Of a DNA stretch of 7,121 nucleotides, positions 1 through 5,994 are shown in pieces. Numbering within the stretch: position 1 is the first letter of the stretch; each line of letters opens with the position of its first letter. The translations under genes were made by a program, and so were the position numbers. The stretch comes from Actinomycetota bacterium (GTDB lineage Bacteria; Actinomycetota; Geothermincolia; Fen-727; Anoxymicrobiaceae): positions 1-7,121 of the forward strand of contig JAENXM010000088.1 in the NCBI GenBank assembly GCA_016649525.1. The letters run 5' to 3'. The notes below the pieces were generated by a model that saw only the letters and a program-made list of their open reading frames with translations, was not told the DNA's origin and did not search any database.

Positions 1-53
1 CTTTTCCATCGTATTGAGAAACGCCGGAGCTCTCCGTGCCCGCGCGAACCTCG
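1..53. other. Short 3' flank of the SCP2 gene, no supported feature
   Basis: This stretch lies downstream of the SCP2-domain gene on the minus strand. A short inverted repeat (cggag-ct-ctccg, about 25-36) is visible, but no T-run follows it in the minus-strand direction, so I do not call a terminator. An ATG reading leftward at positions 9-7 could open another minus-strand gene, but only three codons are in the window and no convincing ribosome binding site precedes it. Confidence 0.3.
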
Positions 54-626
54 TCAGGCCGCGCTAGGCGAGAGGAACTTGCTGAACTTCAACATGGCGA
101 TGGGGTGCGAGGTAAGCCCCTTGATCTTGAGGTCACCCGCGCGGACCTTCTCCATGAACTGCTTGCCCTCGGGGGTCTGGAAGAACTTTAGCGCGTCGAG
201 CCCCGAGCCCATACCGGACATCTGCATCAGGATCTCCATGGTGGTGCTTATATGGATGTCCGGGTCCTGCACCACACCCGGCTCGATGACGATGTAACCG
301 TCGGAGAACGTGAGGGTGATGGCCGTTTCCGGCATCTCGGTCGGCTCGATCGCCAGTATCAGGTTCATCTGGTCGAGCAGTGAGAGCTTCTCCGGGTTCT
401 TCAAGAGCTCGTTGATCAGGGCCCCCATTATTGCGCCCAGGCCCCCGATGTTCTCCTCGTCCTTCAGGATTACCCTCTCCTCCGGCCCGCCCGCGGGGAC
501 GCAGGGGCCCGGCCTCTGCCTGTTCGCGACCGAATAGGCGATGCCGCCCAGCCCGATTCCCACGATGAGCAAGCGGAGCTTCTTCCTTTTCTTCCTGACC
601 TTGCTTTTCTTTTCTTTCCTGGCCAT
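54..626 (-). CDS. Membrane-anchored SCP2-type sterol/lipid-binding domain protein
   Basis: The product has 190 residues. The first 18 are very basic (Lys/Arg-rich) and precede one hydrophobic segment at about 19-34 (LLIVGIGLGGIAYSVA), which reads as an uncleaved N-terminal anchor with the rest exported. A low-complexity linker follows, then from about 82 to 187 the pattern of a bacterial SCP2 sterol-carrier domain: an amphipathic start, two beta strands (TAITLTFSDGYIVIE), the DPDIHISTTMEIL stretch typical of the family, and the closing GDLKIKG...AMLKFSKFL helix. SCP2 domains bind lipids or other hydrophobic molecules non-covalently; the ligand here cannot be told. The ATG at 626 is supported by an AAGGAGG site 5 nt upstream. 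It is the last of three co-directional genes after AOR and an FAD oxidoreductase, which hints at a hydrophobic substrate shared by the cluster. The domain call is fairly sure; the cellular role is not known. Confidence 0.8.
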   Translation of the reverse strand: MARKEKKSKVRKKRKKLRLLIVGIGLGGIAYSVANRQRPGPCVPAGGPEERVILKDEENIGGLGAIMGALINELLKNPEKLSLLDQMNLILAIEPTEMPETAITLTFSDGYIVIEPGVVQDPDIHISTTMEILMQMSGMGSGLDALKFFQTPEGKQFMEKVRAGDLKIKGLTSHPIAMLKFSKFLSPSAA

Positions 627-714
627 GCCTGCCTCCTTCTAGTCGAACCGGAACCGATTCCGGGGATGGCGCGGACGCGCGCCAAACGGTAATCAGTAAT
701 CTATACCCGGCACC
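627..714 (-). promoter_or_regulatory. 88-nt intergenic region with two small hairpins
   Basis: This gap between the FAD oxidoreductase stop and the SCP2 start contains two perfect inverted repeats: 7-bp arms with a 4-nt loop at 667-684 (tggcgcg/cgcgcca) and 6-bp arms with a 4-nt loop at 648-663 (ccggaa/ttccgg). Neither is followed by a T-run on the minus strand, so a classic intrinsic terminator is not supported; mRNA processing, partial attenuation or protein binding are possible. A TATAGA on the minus strand (700-705) resembles a -10 box but lacks a well-spaced -35 element, so a separate promoter for the SCP2 gene is unproven. Confidence 0.4.
632..640 (-). promoter_or_regulatory. Strong ribosome binding site for the SCP2 gene
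   Basis: On the minus strand the sequence reads AGAAGGAGG, ending 5 nt before the ATG at 626. It is close to a full anti-16S match and fixes this start codon. Confidence 0.75.
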
Positions 715-2076
715 CTAACGGCGCAAGACGGCGGATTCGGCAGCGTAGAAACCGCTCGAGACCGCCCCTTCCATCGTCGGGGACCTCGTCCAGTCGCCCG
801 CCAGGACCAGGTTCTCGATACAGCTTCCCGCTCTCCACAGTTCCCGGACGCGGGCCGCGTGCCCGGGTGAGGCGACCGGGCGGCCCGGGTCGTGCCTGTC
901 GACGCGTTGCTCGACGGGCGACATGCACGCAAGATCGAAGACCCCTCGCGCTTCCTCGAGAGCAAGCTCGATGATGGCGCCGTCCTCTTCGCCCATTAGC
1001 GAGGCCGCCTCCCTTCCCGAGTAAACGAGCGTGAGTGCCGCCGCACCGGGCGGAACATATTCGAGCGACTTGCTCCTGTGGGTAAGAGCCCAGCCCGCGC
1101 GAAAGCCACCGGCAGCCGTAAGGAGCACCGGGCCCGCCACTCCCCCGACCTCTCCGGGAAAGCCCAGGTTAACCACTACCTCGGGCGAGTACTCCGTCTC
1201 GCCTATCACCCGCCCGGCCGCGCCCGCCATTCCGCCTGTCATCGCCGCGACATGCGGAGCGGGCACCGCGCACACTACGAAGTCCGCACGGTAGCTCCTT
1301 TCCCTGCCGCCCTGAGCCGGCCTCGCCTTTACGGCCACCGCCCTGCCGCCTTCCAGCACCACGTGCTGTGCCTCCATGCCGCAGATAACCTGCGTCCGCT
1401 CCGCGAGCGACCCGGGAAGAAGGCCGATCCCGCCGGCGAAGCACCCGACGCGGTCGGCGAACGTTGCGCGAAGAGCAGCCATGAAAGCAGCCGCTGAGAC
1501 CTTTTCGGGTTCAGCCCCGAGCGCGTAACGACAGAGCGGCCCGGCGAGCGAGCGCACAGAATCGGACGACGTCCTTGAATGAATGAAGTCTGACGCCGTC
1601 AGCCGGTCGCCGTCGGTCCACCAGTGCGGGAACCTTATGTTGTAACTGCGGTACCCGCGAAGGAGATGGATGGACAGCGAGAGGACACCGGCGGCGCTCT
1701 CAGGGCCGAGCGCGCGCCAGGGGAGAAGTGCGAAAGGGTTCATGGAGCGAGGGACAAAAGGGACCACCCTACCGCGGGCGAGTACCCCCGCCCCGCCGAC
1801 CGGTATCCGGAACCTGTCGCCGAGGCCGACCTCTATGGCGGTCTTGAGGGCGGCGTCGTAAGAGTCGCGGAAATACTGGGCGCCGGTGTCGAACCTGAAC
1901 CCGCCGCGGGTGACGGTCCTGCACCTGCCGCCGACCTCGCTCTCACGCTCCAGGACCAGGACGTCCCAGCCATCCCGCGACAGCCGGTAACCCGCCGCCA
2001 GGCCTGCCAGGCCGGCGCCTATGATGACCGCCCTCCCAGCCTGCCTTTCAGCCACAGGCATCTCCGCGCCGATCAA
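715..2076 (-). CDS. FAD-dependent oxidoreductase, amine-oxidase/protoporphyrinogen-oxidase/carotenoid-desaturase type
   Basis: Up to 453 residues, the usual size for this flavoprotein superfamily. The N terminus carries a Rossmann dinucleotide fold: GxGxxG at 20-25 (VIIGAGLAGLAAGYRL), an acidic end of the second strand (LVLERE, 39-44) and the GGR signature at 49-51, followed by a FDTGAQYF segment (62-69) that usually lines the flavin. The C terminus has the matching FAD motif LAGDWTRSPTMEGAVSSG (425-442). These features place it with protoporphyrinogen oxidases, phytoene-desaturase-like enzymes and amine oxidases; the substrate cannot be read from sequence. No heme or carotenoid genes are in view. 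The longest reading starts at TTG 2076 without a visible ribosome site. An in-frame ATG at 2061 (residue 6) is equally plausible, though its GGAG lies directly against the ATG. Either start is 20-35 nt after the AOR stop, so the gene is almost certainly cotranscribed with AOR. It is not of the AorC type reported as the FAD subunit of some bacterial AORs. Confidence 0.85.
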   Translation of the reverse strand: MIGAEMPVAERQAGRAVIIGAGLAGLAAGYRLSRDGWDVLVLERESEVGGRCRTVTRGGFRFDTGAQYFRDSYDAALKTAIEVGLGDRFRIPVGGAGVLARGRVVPFVPRSMNPFALLPWRALGPESAAGVLSLSIHLLRGYRSYNIRFPHWWTDGDRLTASDFIHSRTSSDSVRSLAGPLCRYALGAEPEKVSAAAFMAALRATFADRVGCFAGGIGLLPGSLAERTQVICGMEAQHVVLEGGRAVAVKARPAQGGRERSYRADFVVCAVPAPHVAAMTGGMAGAAGRVIGETEYSPEVVVNLGFPGEVGGVAGPVLLTAAGGFRAGWALTHRSKSLEYVPPGAAALTLVYSGREAASLMGEEDGAIIELALEEARGVFDLACMSPVEQRVDRHDPGRPVASPGHAARVRELWRAGSCIENLVLAGDWTRSPTMEGAVSSGFYAAESAVLRR

Positions 2077-2096
2077 GTCGAGGGGTCATGGAAAGT

Positions 2097-3971
2097 CTAA
2101 ACACCGAGCCGGTCCGCAAGCGGTCCGAGTCCGAGCTCTTCCAGTTTGCCGCGCGTCGGCTTCCCGTCGGCGTCGAGTTTGCGGTACTCGTAGTACTCGC
2201 TCTTCATGAGGTCGAAATCGGGGATGGAGCCGGTGTGCGCCCCTTCCTCCACAGGCACGCCGATCCTCGGAGGCATGACATCGTCCTCTCCCGTAGAGCC
2301 GAAGAGGAACTGAAGGCCGCGCTTTATAAACCATGTCCTCTCCCCCACGGCCATCAGGCTGTCCAGGTCGTAGCCGAAGCCGGTGACCGCGTTCATCGCG
2401 TCGAGTATCTGGTCCTCGTCCCAGGAGCACACGGTGAAAAGGCAGTCCACAGCCGAGTTGAAAATCTGGGCCAGCTCCTGTGCCCGGGCGGTGACGTAAG
2501 CCTTTCTCACGCTCGACTGCTCATCGAACGGGCCCTCCATGTCGAGCTTCGGAAGCGGTACGTTGCTCCCCTGCTCAATGTAGAGATTCATGCTGGCGCA
2601 GTGGCACGCGCCGCGCACGCTCGTCGCATACGCGACTGCGAACCCGTGGAACCCTCGCGGGTCGTGAGCGGGAAGGTCGAGGCCGCGCACCTGCACGGCC
2701 ATCTCCGGCGCCTCGCCGCCTACCGATCCCGCAAGCGCCCGACTTCCCTCCGCCATCCTGGCCCCGAACCCCTCGTTGGATGCGGTCAACTCTATGAGCT
2801 TGATGATGCCTTCCGGGTCACCCCAGCCTATCGAGACCCCGCCGCACTCATCCGGCTTCAGGAGCCCCTTCTCCTGGCACTCTATTACGACCGCGATCAC
2901 CTCGCCCATGGTTATGGTATCCATGCCGAAGCGGTTACAGAGCTCGTTGCCCTTGGCTATCGAAGCGAGGTTGTCGTTCATCAGGTTCGACCCTAGCATG
3001 CAGATAGTCTCGTACTCGGGACCCGCGCCTTCGGGGACCTCGTACGGGCCCTCTTCCACCTTGATGACACGCTTGCAGCCGATGGGACAGGCCCAGCAGG
3101 CGTAGTTCTTTACGAGTATCTCATCGCTGTAAGTCGGGCCGTTGATCTTGGCGAGACCCTCGTCCCACTCCCCGATCTGCCAGTTCTTGAAGGGGACGTC
3201 GCCGAGCATGGAGCCTATCTCCAGGTTCGCGTTAGTTCCAAAAGCCCTGAGGGACTCGACCACGATAGACTCGGCGAACATGTCCATGACCTTCTTGCGC
3301 CACTCTTTGAGCGCGTCCGGGTCAGCGATCTCCGTCTTCTTTCCGGCGCCGAGGACGGCGACCGCCTTCAGGTTCTTCGACCCCATGACGGCGCCCATCC
3401 CGGTGCGGCCGTGCACGTGGTGCCTGTCATGGACGATGCTGGCGAACTTCACGCCTTTCTCCCCCGCTGGCCCGACAGCGGCGACCTTCGGTTTCTTGCC
3501 CGCCTCCTCCTCCAGTCTCCCCCACAGGATATCCGCGGTCTCGTAGGTCTCCTTGCCCCACAGGTCGGCGGCGTCGCGAAGCTCGACATCGTCGCCGTTT
3601 ATCCAGAGGTAGACCGGCTTTTCGGAGGCCCCCGTGAAGACTATGCCGTCGTATCCGGCGGCCTTGAGTTCGACTCCGAAGTAGCCCCCGCACGAAGCCT
3701 CACCCCACAGGCCTGTGAGCGGCGAGCGGGCTACGGCCGCGAACCTGTTCCCACCGGGGACCCTGCTTCCAGTCCACGGCCCGGTCATGAAGATGAGAGG
3801 GTTCTCGGGGCTCAAGGGATCGACGTCCTCCGGGAACCGGTCGAGATATATCTTTGCCCCGAGTCCCGCGCCCCCCAGGTAATCCCGGCAGTCCTGCTCG
3901 TCGAGTTCACCGGTTGAGATGTCGCCTGTCGTGAGGTTCACTTCGAGGACTTTGCCAGCATAACCGTACAT
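2097..3971 (-). CDS. aor: Aldehyde:ferredoxin oxidoreductase (tungsten/molybdenum bis-pterin enzyme)
   Basis: The product has 624 residues, the full length of the AOR family, which oxidises aldehydes to carboxylic acids (or the reverse) with ferredoxin as electron partner, in the cytoplasm. The N-terminal domain opens with the family's YGYAGKVLEVNLTTGDIS and carries the pterin-binding stretch GGNRFAAVARSPLTG...SCGGYFG (73-99). The 4Fe-4S ligands are visible as C292, C295, C299 (CWACPIGC) and C510 (NSAVDC). GPEYET (317-322) and RGACH (453-457) match the positions where the Pyrococcus enzyme has its catalytic Glu and His, so E319 or E321 and H457 are the likely equivalents (an inference by motif). 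FGMDT (348-352) fits the first pterin-contact loop. No signal peptide is present. ATG 3971 is preceded by GGAGGT at 3982-3977, 5 nt upstream. It is the first gene of the minus-strand unit. Aldehyde range, metal (W or Mo) and any separate electron-transfer subunit cannot be decided; no AorB-like ferredoxin gene adjoins it, though the iron-sulfur protein across the divergent promoter is nearby. Confidence 0.95.
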   Translation of the reverse strand: MYGYAGKVLEVNLTTGDISTGELDEQDCRDYLGGAGLGAKIYLDRFPEDVDPLSPENPLIFMTGPWTGSRVPGGNRFAAVARSPLTGLWGEASCGGYFGVELKAAGYDGIVFTGASEKPVYLWINGDDVELRDAADLWGKETYETADILWGRLEEEAGKKPKVAAVGPAGEKGVKFASIVHDRHHVHGRTGMGAVMGSKNLKAVAVLGAGKKTEIADPDALKEWRKKVMDMFAESIVVESLRAFGTNANLEIGSMLGDVPFKNWQIGEWDEGLAKINGPTYSDEILVKNYACWACPIGCKRVIKVEEGPYEVPEGAGPEYETICMLGSNLMNDNLASIAKGNELCNRFGMDTITMGEVIAVVIECQEKGLLKPDECGGVSIGWGDPEGIIKLIELTASNEGFGARMAEGSRALAGSVGGEAPEMAVQVRGLDLPAHDPRGFHGFAVAYATSVRGACHCASMNLYIEQGSNVPLPKLDMEGPFDEQSSVRKAYVTARAQELAQIFNSAVDCLFTVCSWDEDQILDAMNAVTGFGYDLDSLMAVGERTWFIKRGLQFLFGSTGEDDVMPPRIGVPVEEGAHTGSIPDFDLMKSEYYEYRKLDADGKPTRGKLEELGLGPLADRLGV

Positions 3972-4052
3972 GAGGTACCTCCATTCGCCCTCATCAGGAC
4001 GCTCTCTCGGAACAGCATCAAGATGATATCAGTGGGCGAGTTTGGGCCGCAA
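3972..4052 (-). promoter_or_regulatory. Putative promoter and leader of the AOR operon
   Basis: Reading leftward, TTGCGG (4052-4047) and TATCAT (4028-4023, five of six matches to TATAAT) are 18 nt apart, a plausible sigma-70-type promoter giving a leader of about 40 nt. The ribosome site GGAGGT (3982-3977) sits within a 10-bp palindrome GAGGTACCTC (3972-3981) that ends against the ATG. The prediction is by eye only. Confidence 0.4.
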
Positions 4053-4070
4053 CCAAGGGGCGCCCGGTCT

Positions 4071-4100
4071 TTGATATAAGCCCGTACTTGGTGCTACCAT
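4071..4100 (+). promoter_or_regulatory. Putative promoter of the lipoprotein/iron-sulfur operon
   Basis: TTGATA (4071-4076) and TACCAT (4095-4100) are separated by 18 nt and lie about 40 nt before the ATG at 4141, a workable sigma-70-like arrangement although the -10 box is weak (four of six matches). The surrounding 80 bp contain several TGATAT words in either orientation (4024, 4072, and reversed at 4099-4104) that might be operator half-sites shared by both divergent units. No similarity to a known operator is claimed. Confidence 0.35.
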
Positions 4101-4128
4101 ATCACCCGGACGGCCGGAAAACGCCTTG

Positions 4129-4135
4129 AGGAGGT
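4129..4135 (+). promoter_or_regulatory. Ribosome binding site that sets the lipoprotein start
   Basis: AGGAGGT lies 5 nt before ATG 4141. A longer reading from TTG 4126 would translate through this site as Arg-Arg-Ser-Arg before the Met, so the ATG is preferred. Confidence 0.8.
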
Positions 4136-4140
4136 CACGG

Positions 4141-4626
4141 ATGAACAAGAGGCTTGAAGGATTTATCTCGCTGGTACTTGCAGGAATCTTGCTGACCGCC
4201 TTTCTTTCGGTGCTCGCGGGCTGCGGGCAGAGCCAGCCGACGTTCATGAGCTTCATGGGGAACAGCAGCGAGTCCGCCAAGGAGATGAAGCCCATCATCG
4301 ACAAGCTCAAGAAGAAATACAAGGGAAAGGTGATCTTCATAGACGTAAACATGGACGACGAGAAGAACAAGGGCACCGTCGAGGAATACCACGTCTCGAT
4401 GAACCCCACCTTCATAATCAAGAACACCAAGGGCGAGATAAAAGAGACCTTCATGGGAGCGGCGCAGGAGGAGATGCTTACGATGGCGATAGGGAGCTCC
4501 ATACCGTCGAAGCAGATTCCTCCCGGCAGCGCTACTAACGTCATGCCGCCAGGTACGGAGATCCCGCCCGGCGCGACTCCGCCCTCGTCATCCGTCCAGA
4601 CTCTACCGGTCACTCCGACCCCTTAG
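4141..4626 (+). CDS. Thioredoxin-fold lipoprotein lacking the catalytic cysteines
   Basis: The product has 161 residues. Residues 1-27 form a lipoprotein signal: basic start (NKR), hydrophobic core and lipobox LAGC with C28 as the lipidated residue, so the protein should be anchored on the outer face of the cytoplasmic membrane. Residues 33-118 follow the thioredoxin layout: a first strand (PTFMSFM), a helix ending EMKPII, the strand KVIFIDVNMDD, and the cis-proline strand MNPTFIIKN (P89), then GEIKETFMGA as in thioredoxin's final strands. Where thioredoxin has WCGPCK this protein has SSESAK (42-47), so both redox cysteines are gone; C28 is the only cysteine. It is therefore unlikely to be a disulfide oxidoreductase and may instead be a docking or binding partner. 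The tail from 126 is Pro-rich with three (I/M)PPG(S/T/A) units (126-130, 135-139, 141-145), like a wall-spanning or flexible linker. First gene of a three-gene unit; the next gene's ribosome site overlaps its stop codon. Confidence 0.85.
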   Translation: MNKRLEGFISLVLAGILLTAFLSVLAGCGQSQPTFMSFMGNSSESAKEMKPIIDKLKKKYKGKVIFIDVNMDDEKNKGTVEEYHVSMNPTFIIKNTKGEIKETFMGAAQEEMLTMAIGSSIPSKQIPPGSATNVMPPGTEIPPGATPPSSSVQTLPVTPTP

Positions 4627-4635
4627 GAGCATGGT

Positions 4636-4785
4636 ATGGGTTCGCTTGTCAGACGGATAAGGCCCGCGTACTTCTTCATAACCGTATTCCTCGTCATGCT
4701 GGCGCTCGGCCTTCTCTGGGGAGGGTTCGGCACGGTGTTCACCAACGCGGCAGTCATCTGCCTCGACTGTATCGGGCTCATCTAG
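4636..4785 (+). CDS. Small membrane peptide with C-terminal CXXC motif (CD1871A-like)
   Basis: A 49-residue peptide. It has a basic N terminus (MGSLVRRIRP), one hydrophobic span at about 11-31 (YFFITVFLVMLALGLLWGG), then VFTNAAVICLDCIGLI with C42 and C45 as a CXXC pair four residues from the end. The ending, an Asn/Ala-rich stretch followed by CLxCIG, is the pattern I recall for the CD1871A family of CXXC-containing peptides that accompany thioredoxin-like and 4Fe-4S membrane proteins in anaerobes; this is from memory, not from a search. An AGGAG (4625-4629) 6 nt upstream supports ATG 4636; the ATG at 4631 is in another frame and stops after nine codons. The positive-inside rule would put the N terminus in the cytoplasm and the CXXC outside, near the lipoprotein; a role in thiol or electron relay is inference. 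Its TAG stop is followed by GCC and then the next gene's ATG in the same frame. Confidence 0.75.
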   Translation: MGSLVRRIRPAYFFITVFLVMLALGLLWGGFGTVFTNAAVICLDCIGLI

Positions 4786-4788
4786 GCC

Positions 4789-5697
4789 ATGCGGACCAGG
4801 CGCTGGACGCAGATAGCCGGAGCCCTCGCCGCAAACCCCTGGTTCGCCTACCTCGGTACCCGGGCGATCTACCAGGGAAAGGCGAAAGGGTTGTGCTTTC
4901 CGGGCTTCAACTGCTATGCGTGCCCGCTGGCCCTGATGTCCTGCCCGATAGGGAGCCTCCAGCACTCCTTCGCGATAATGTCGCCTCAGGGCGACGCCGC
5001 GGCCGGCGTGTCCCGCCAGGCCGCCGCCGCGGTTAACCACGCGCAGTCTTTCTCGATAAGCGCCTTCCTCTACGTCGTCGGTTTCGTGGGGATCATCGGT
5101 GCCGTCTTCGGGCGCCTGGTCTGCGGCTGGGTCTGCCCGTTCGGCCTCCTGCAGGACCTCCTGTACAAGATACCCTCACCCAAACTGCGCATACCCCGCT
5201 GGGCCCGTTTCGGCAAGTACGCGACGCTCGTCATACTCGCGATGCTCATCCCTTATATCACCGGCGTACACTGGTTCTCCCGGCTCTGTCCCGCCGGATC
5301 GCTGGAGGGGGCGATACCGCTGAAACTACTGCCCCCTAAAACGCCGCTTCCGCCGGTCGGCTGGTTCTTCTGGCTCAAGATAGGCATACTCGTCACGTTC
5401 CTCCTGTGGATGGTCGCGAGCAAGCGACCGTTCTGCCGCACCGCCTGCCCGCTCGGCGCCATGTACGCACTACTTAATCCGGTGAGTCTCTACCGCATGC
5501 GGGTCGATCACGACAAGTGCAACAAGTGCGATACCTGCCGCGATGTGTGCCCCGTCGACATCAACATCTACGACAACGCTAACTCACCGGAGTGCATCCG
5601 CTGCCTGGAGTGTAAGAAGGAGTGCCCGAACGGCGCTATAACGTCAGGCTTCAGACTTGAGCGGACCGGAGAGCCGGGCGCGGCACTATCTGAATAG
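4789..5697 (+). CDS. Polytopic 4Fe-4S membrane protein, NapH/MauN/CcoG-like
   Basis: The product has 302 residues and 17 cysteines. An N-terminal cluster (C36, C42, C45, C52; NCYACP and SCPIG) precedes a hydrophobic span at about 88-107. NapH-type motifs follow: CGWVCPFG (C112, C116), RLCPAG (C167) and CRTACPLG (C216, C220), with further spans at about 144-160 and 191-210. Two ferredoxin-type 4Fe-4S motifs close it: CNKCDTCRDVCP (244-255) and CIRCLECKKECP (269-280). Related NapH-like proteins pass electrons between quinol or ferredoxin pools and periplasmic or membrane partners; the donor and acceptor here are unknown. The ferredoxin domain is probably cytoplasmic. The ATG at 4789 has no good ribosome site and sits 3 nt after the stop of the CXXC peptide, so translation is probably coupled. 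With the lipoprotein and peptide it makes a likely membrane redox complex. The last 12 bp overlap the convergent gene on the other strand. Confidence 0.9.
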   Translation: MRTRRWTQIAGALAANPWFAYLGTRAIYQGKAKGLCFPGFNCYACPLALMSCPIGSLQHSFAIMSPQGDAAAGVSRQAAAAVNHAQSFSISAFLYVVGFVGIIGAVFGRLVCGWVCPFGLLQDLLYKIPSPKLRIPRWARFGKYATLVILAMLIPYITGVHWFSRLCPAGSLEGAIPLKLLPPKTPLPPVGWFFWLKIGILVTFLLWMVASKRPFCRTACPLGAMYALLNPVSLYRMRVDHDKCNKCDTCRDVCPVDINIYDNANSPECIRCLECKKECPNGAITSGFRLERTGEPGAALSE

Positions 5698-5994
5698 GCG
5701 CATGAGGGCGCCGGCGGCAAACAGCGCCGCGGCGACCGAGACCACGGTTATGACTGCGAAGGTCAAAAAGCCCCGCCCCCCGCGCTCCCGGGCGTAGTCC
5801 CTGCGATAGTGATAATATCCCGCGGTTACCATGAGCGCGCCACCGAGGGACACTAGTGCAGCCCCGGCGGGCGTGAGACCCCCGGCGCCCTCACAGAGCT
5901 TCAAGCCGCCCAGCGCGAGCCCGAGCCCCGGGAGTGTTAGTGCAGCCAGCACGGCGAATTCTACGAAGCCCTCCCTGTCGCCTCGCTTCTTCAC
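5686..5994 (-). CDS. Small three-span membrane protein, possible immunity partner
   Basis: A 102-residue protein that I do not recognise. After a basic, charged start (MKKRGDREGF) there are three hydrophobic segments at about 11-31, 41-61 and 76-98. The loop between the second and third is strongly basic and Tyr-rich (YYHYRRDYARERGGR), so it should be cytoplasmic. The only cysteine is C34. The GTG start at 5994 overlaps the TGA stop of the upstream gene (GTGA, 5991-5994) and is served by a GAGGAGG a few nt before it, inside that gene, so the two are translationally coupled. Tight coupling of a small multi-span membrane protein behind a large hydrophobic protein is what is seen with some toxin-immunity pairs, but an assembly partner or a hypothetical membrane subunit fits equally. 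The same frame stays open upstream of 5994, but there it runs inside the preceding gene in another frame and gives Arg/Gly-rich nonsense. Confidence 0.65.
   Translation of the reverse strand: MKKRGDREGFVEFAVLAALTLPGLGLALGGLKLCEGAGGLTPAGAALVSLGGALMVTAGYYHYRRDYARERGGRGFLTFAVITVVSVAAALFAAGALMRLFR

Noticed and set aside
648..684. Intrinsic terminator after the flavoprotein gene
   Set aside because: The hairpins are real but no T-run follows either one on the minus strand, so the terminator call is not supported.
1624..2100. 158-codon plus-strand frame opposite the flavoprotein N terminus
   Set aside because: It mirrors the Rossmann-fold coding region, has no ribosome site and its product is Pro/Arg/Ala-rich without motifs.
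2088..2996. 302-codon plus-strand open frame opposite AOR
   Set aside because: It lies antisense to a clearly recognised AOR, its product is Arg/His/Val-rich without domain motifs, and it is a GC-rich shadow frame.
3972..3981. GAGGTACCTC palindrome as a regulator site
   Set aside because: It is explained more simply by the ribosome binding site plus chance. It is short, and no second copy exists in the region.
4029..4613. 194-codon minus-strand frame opposite the lipoprotein
   Set aside because: It is antisense to a gene with a good ribosome site, lipobox and thioredoxin pattern, and it covers the divergent promoter region.
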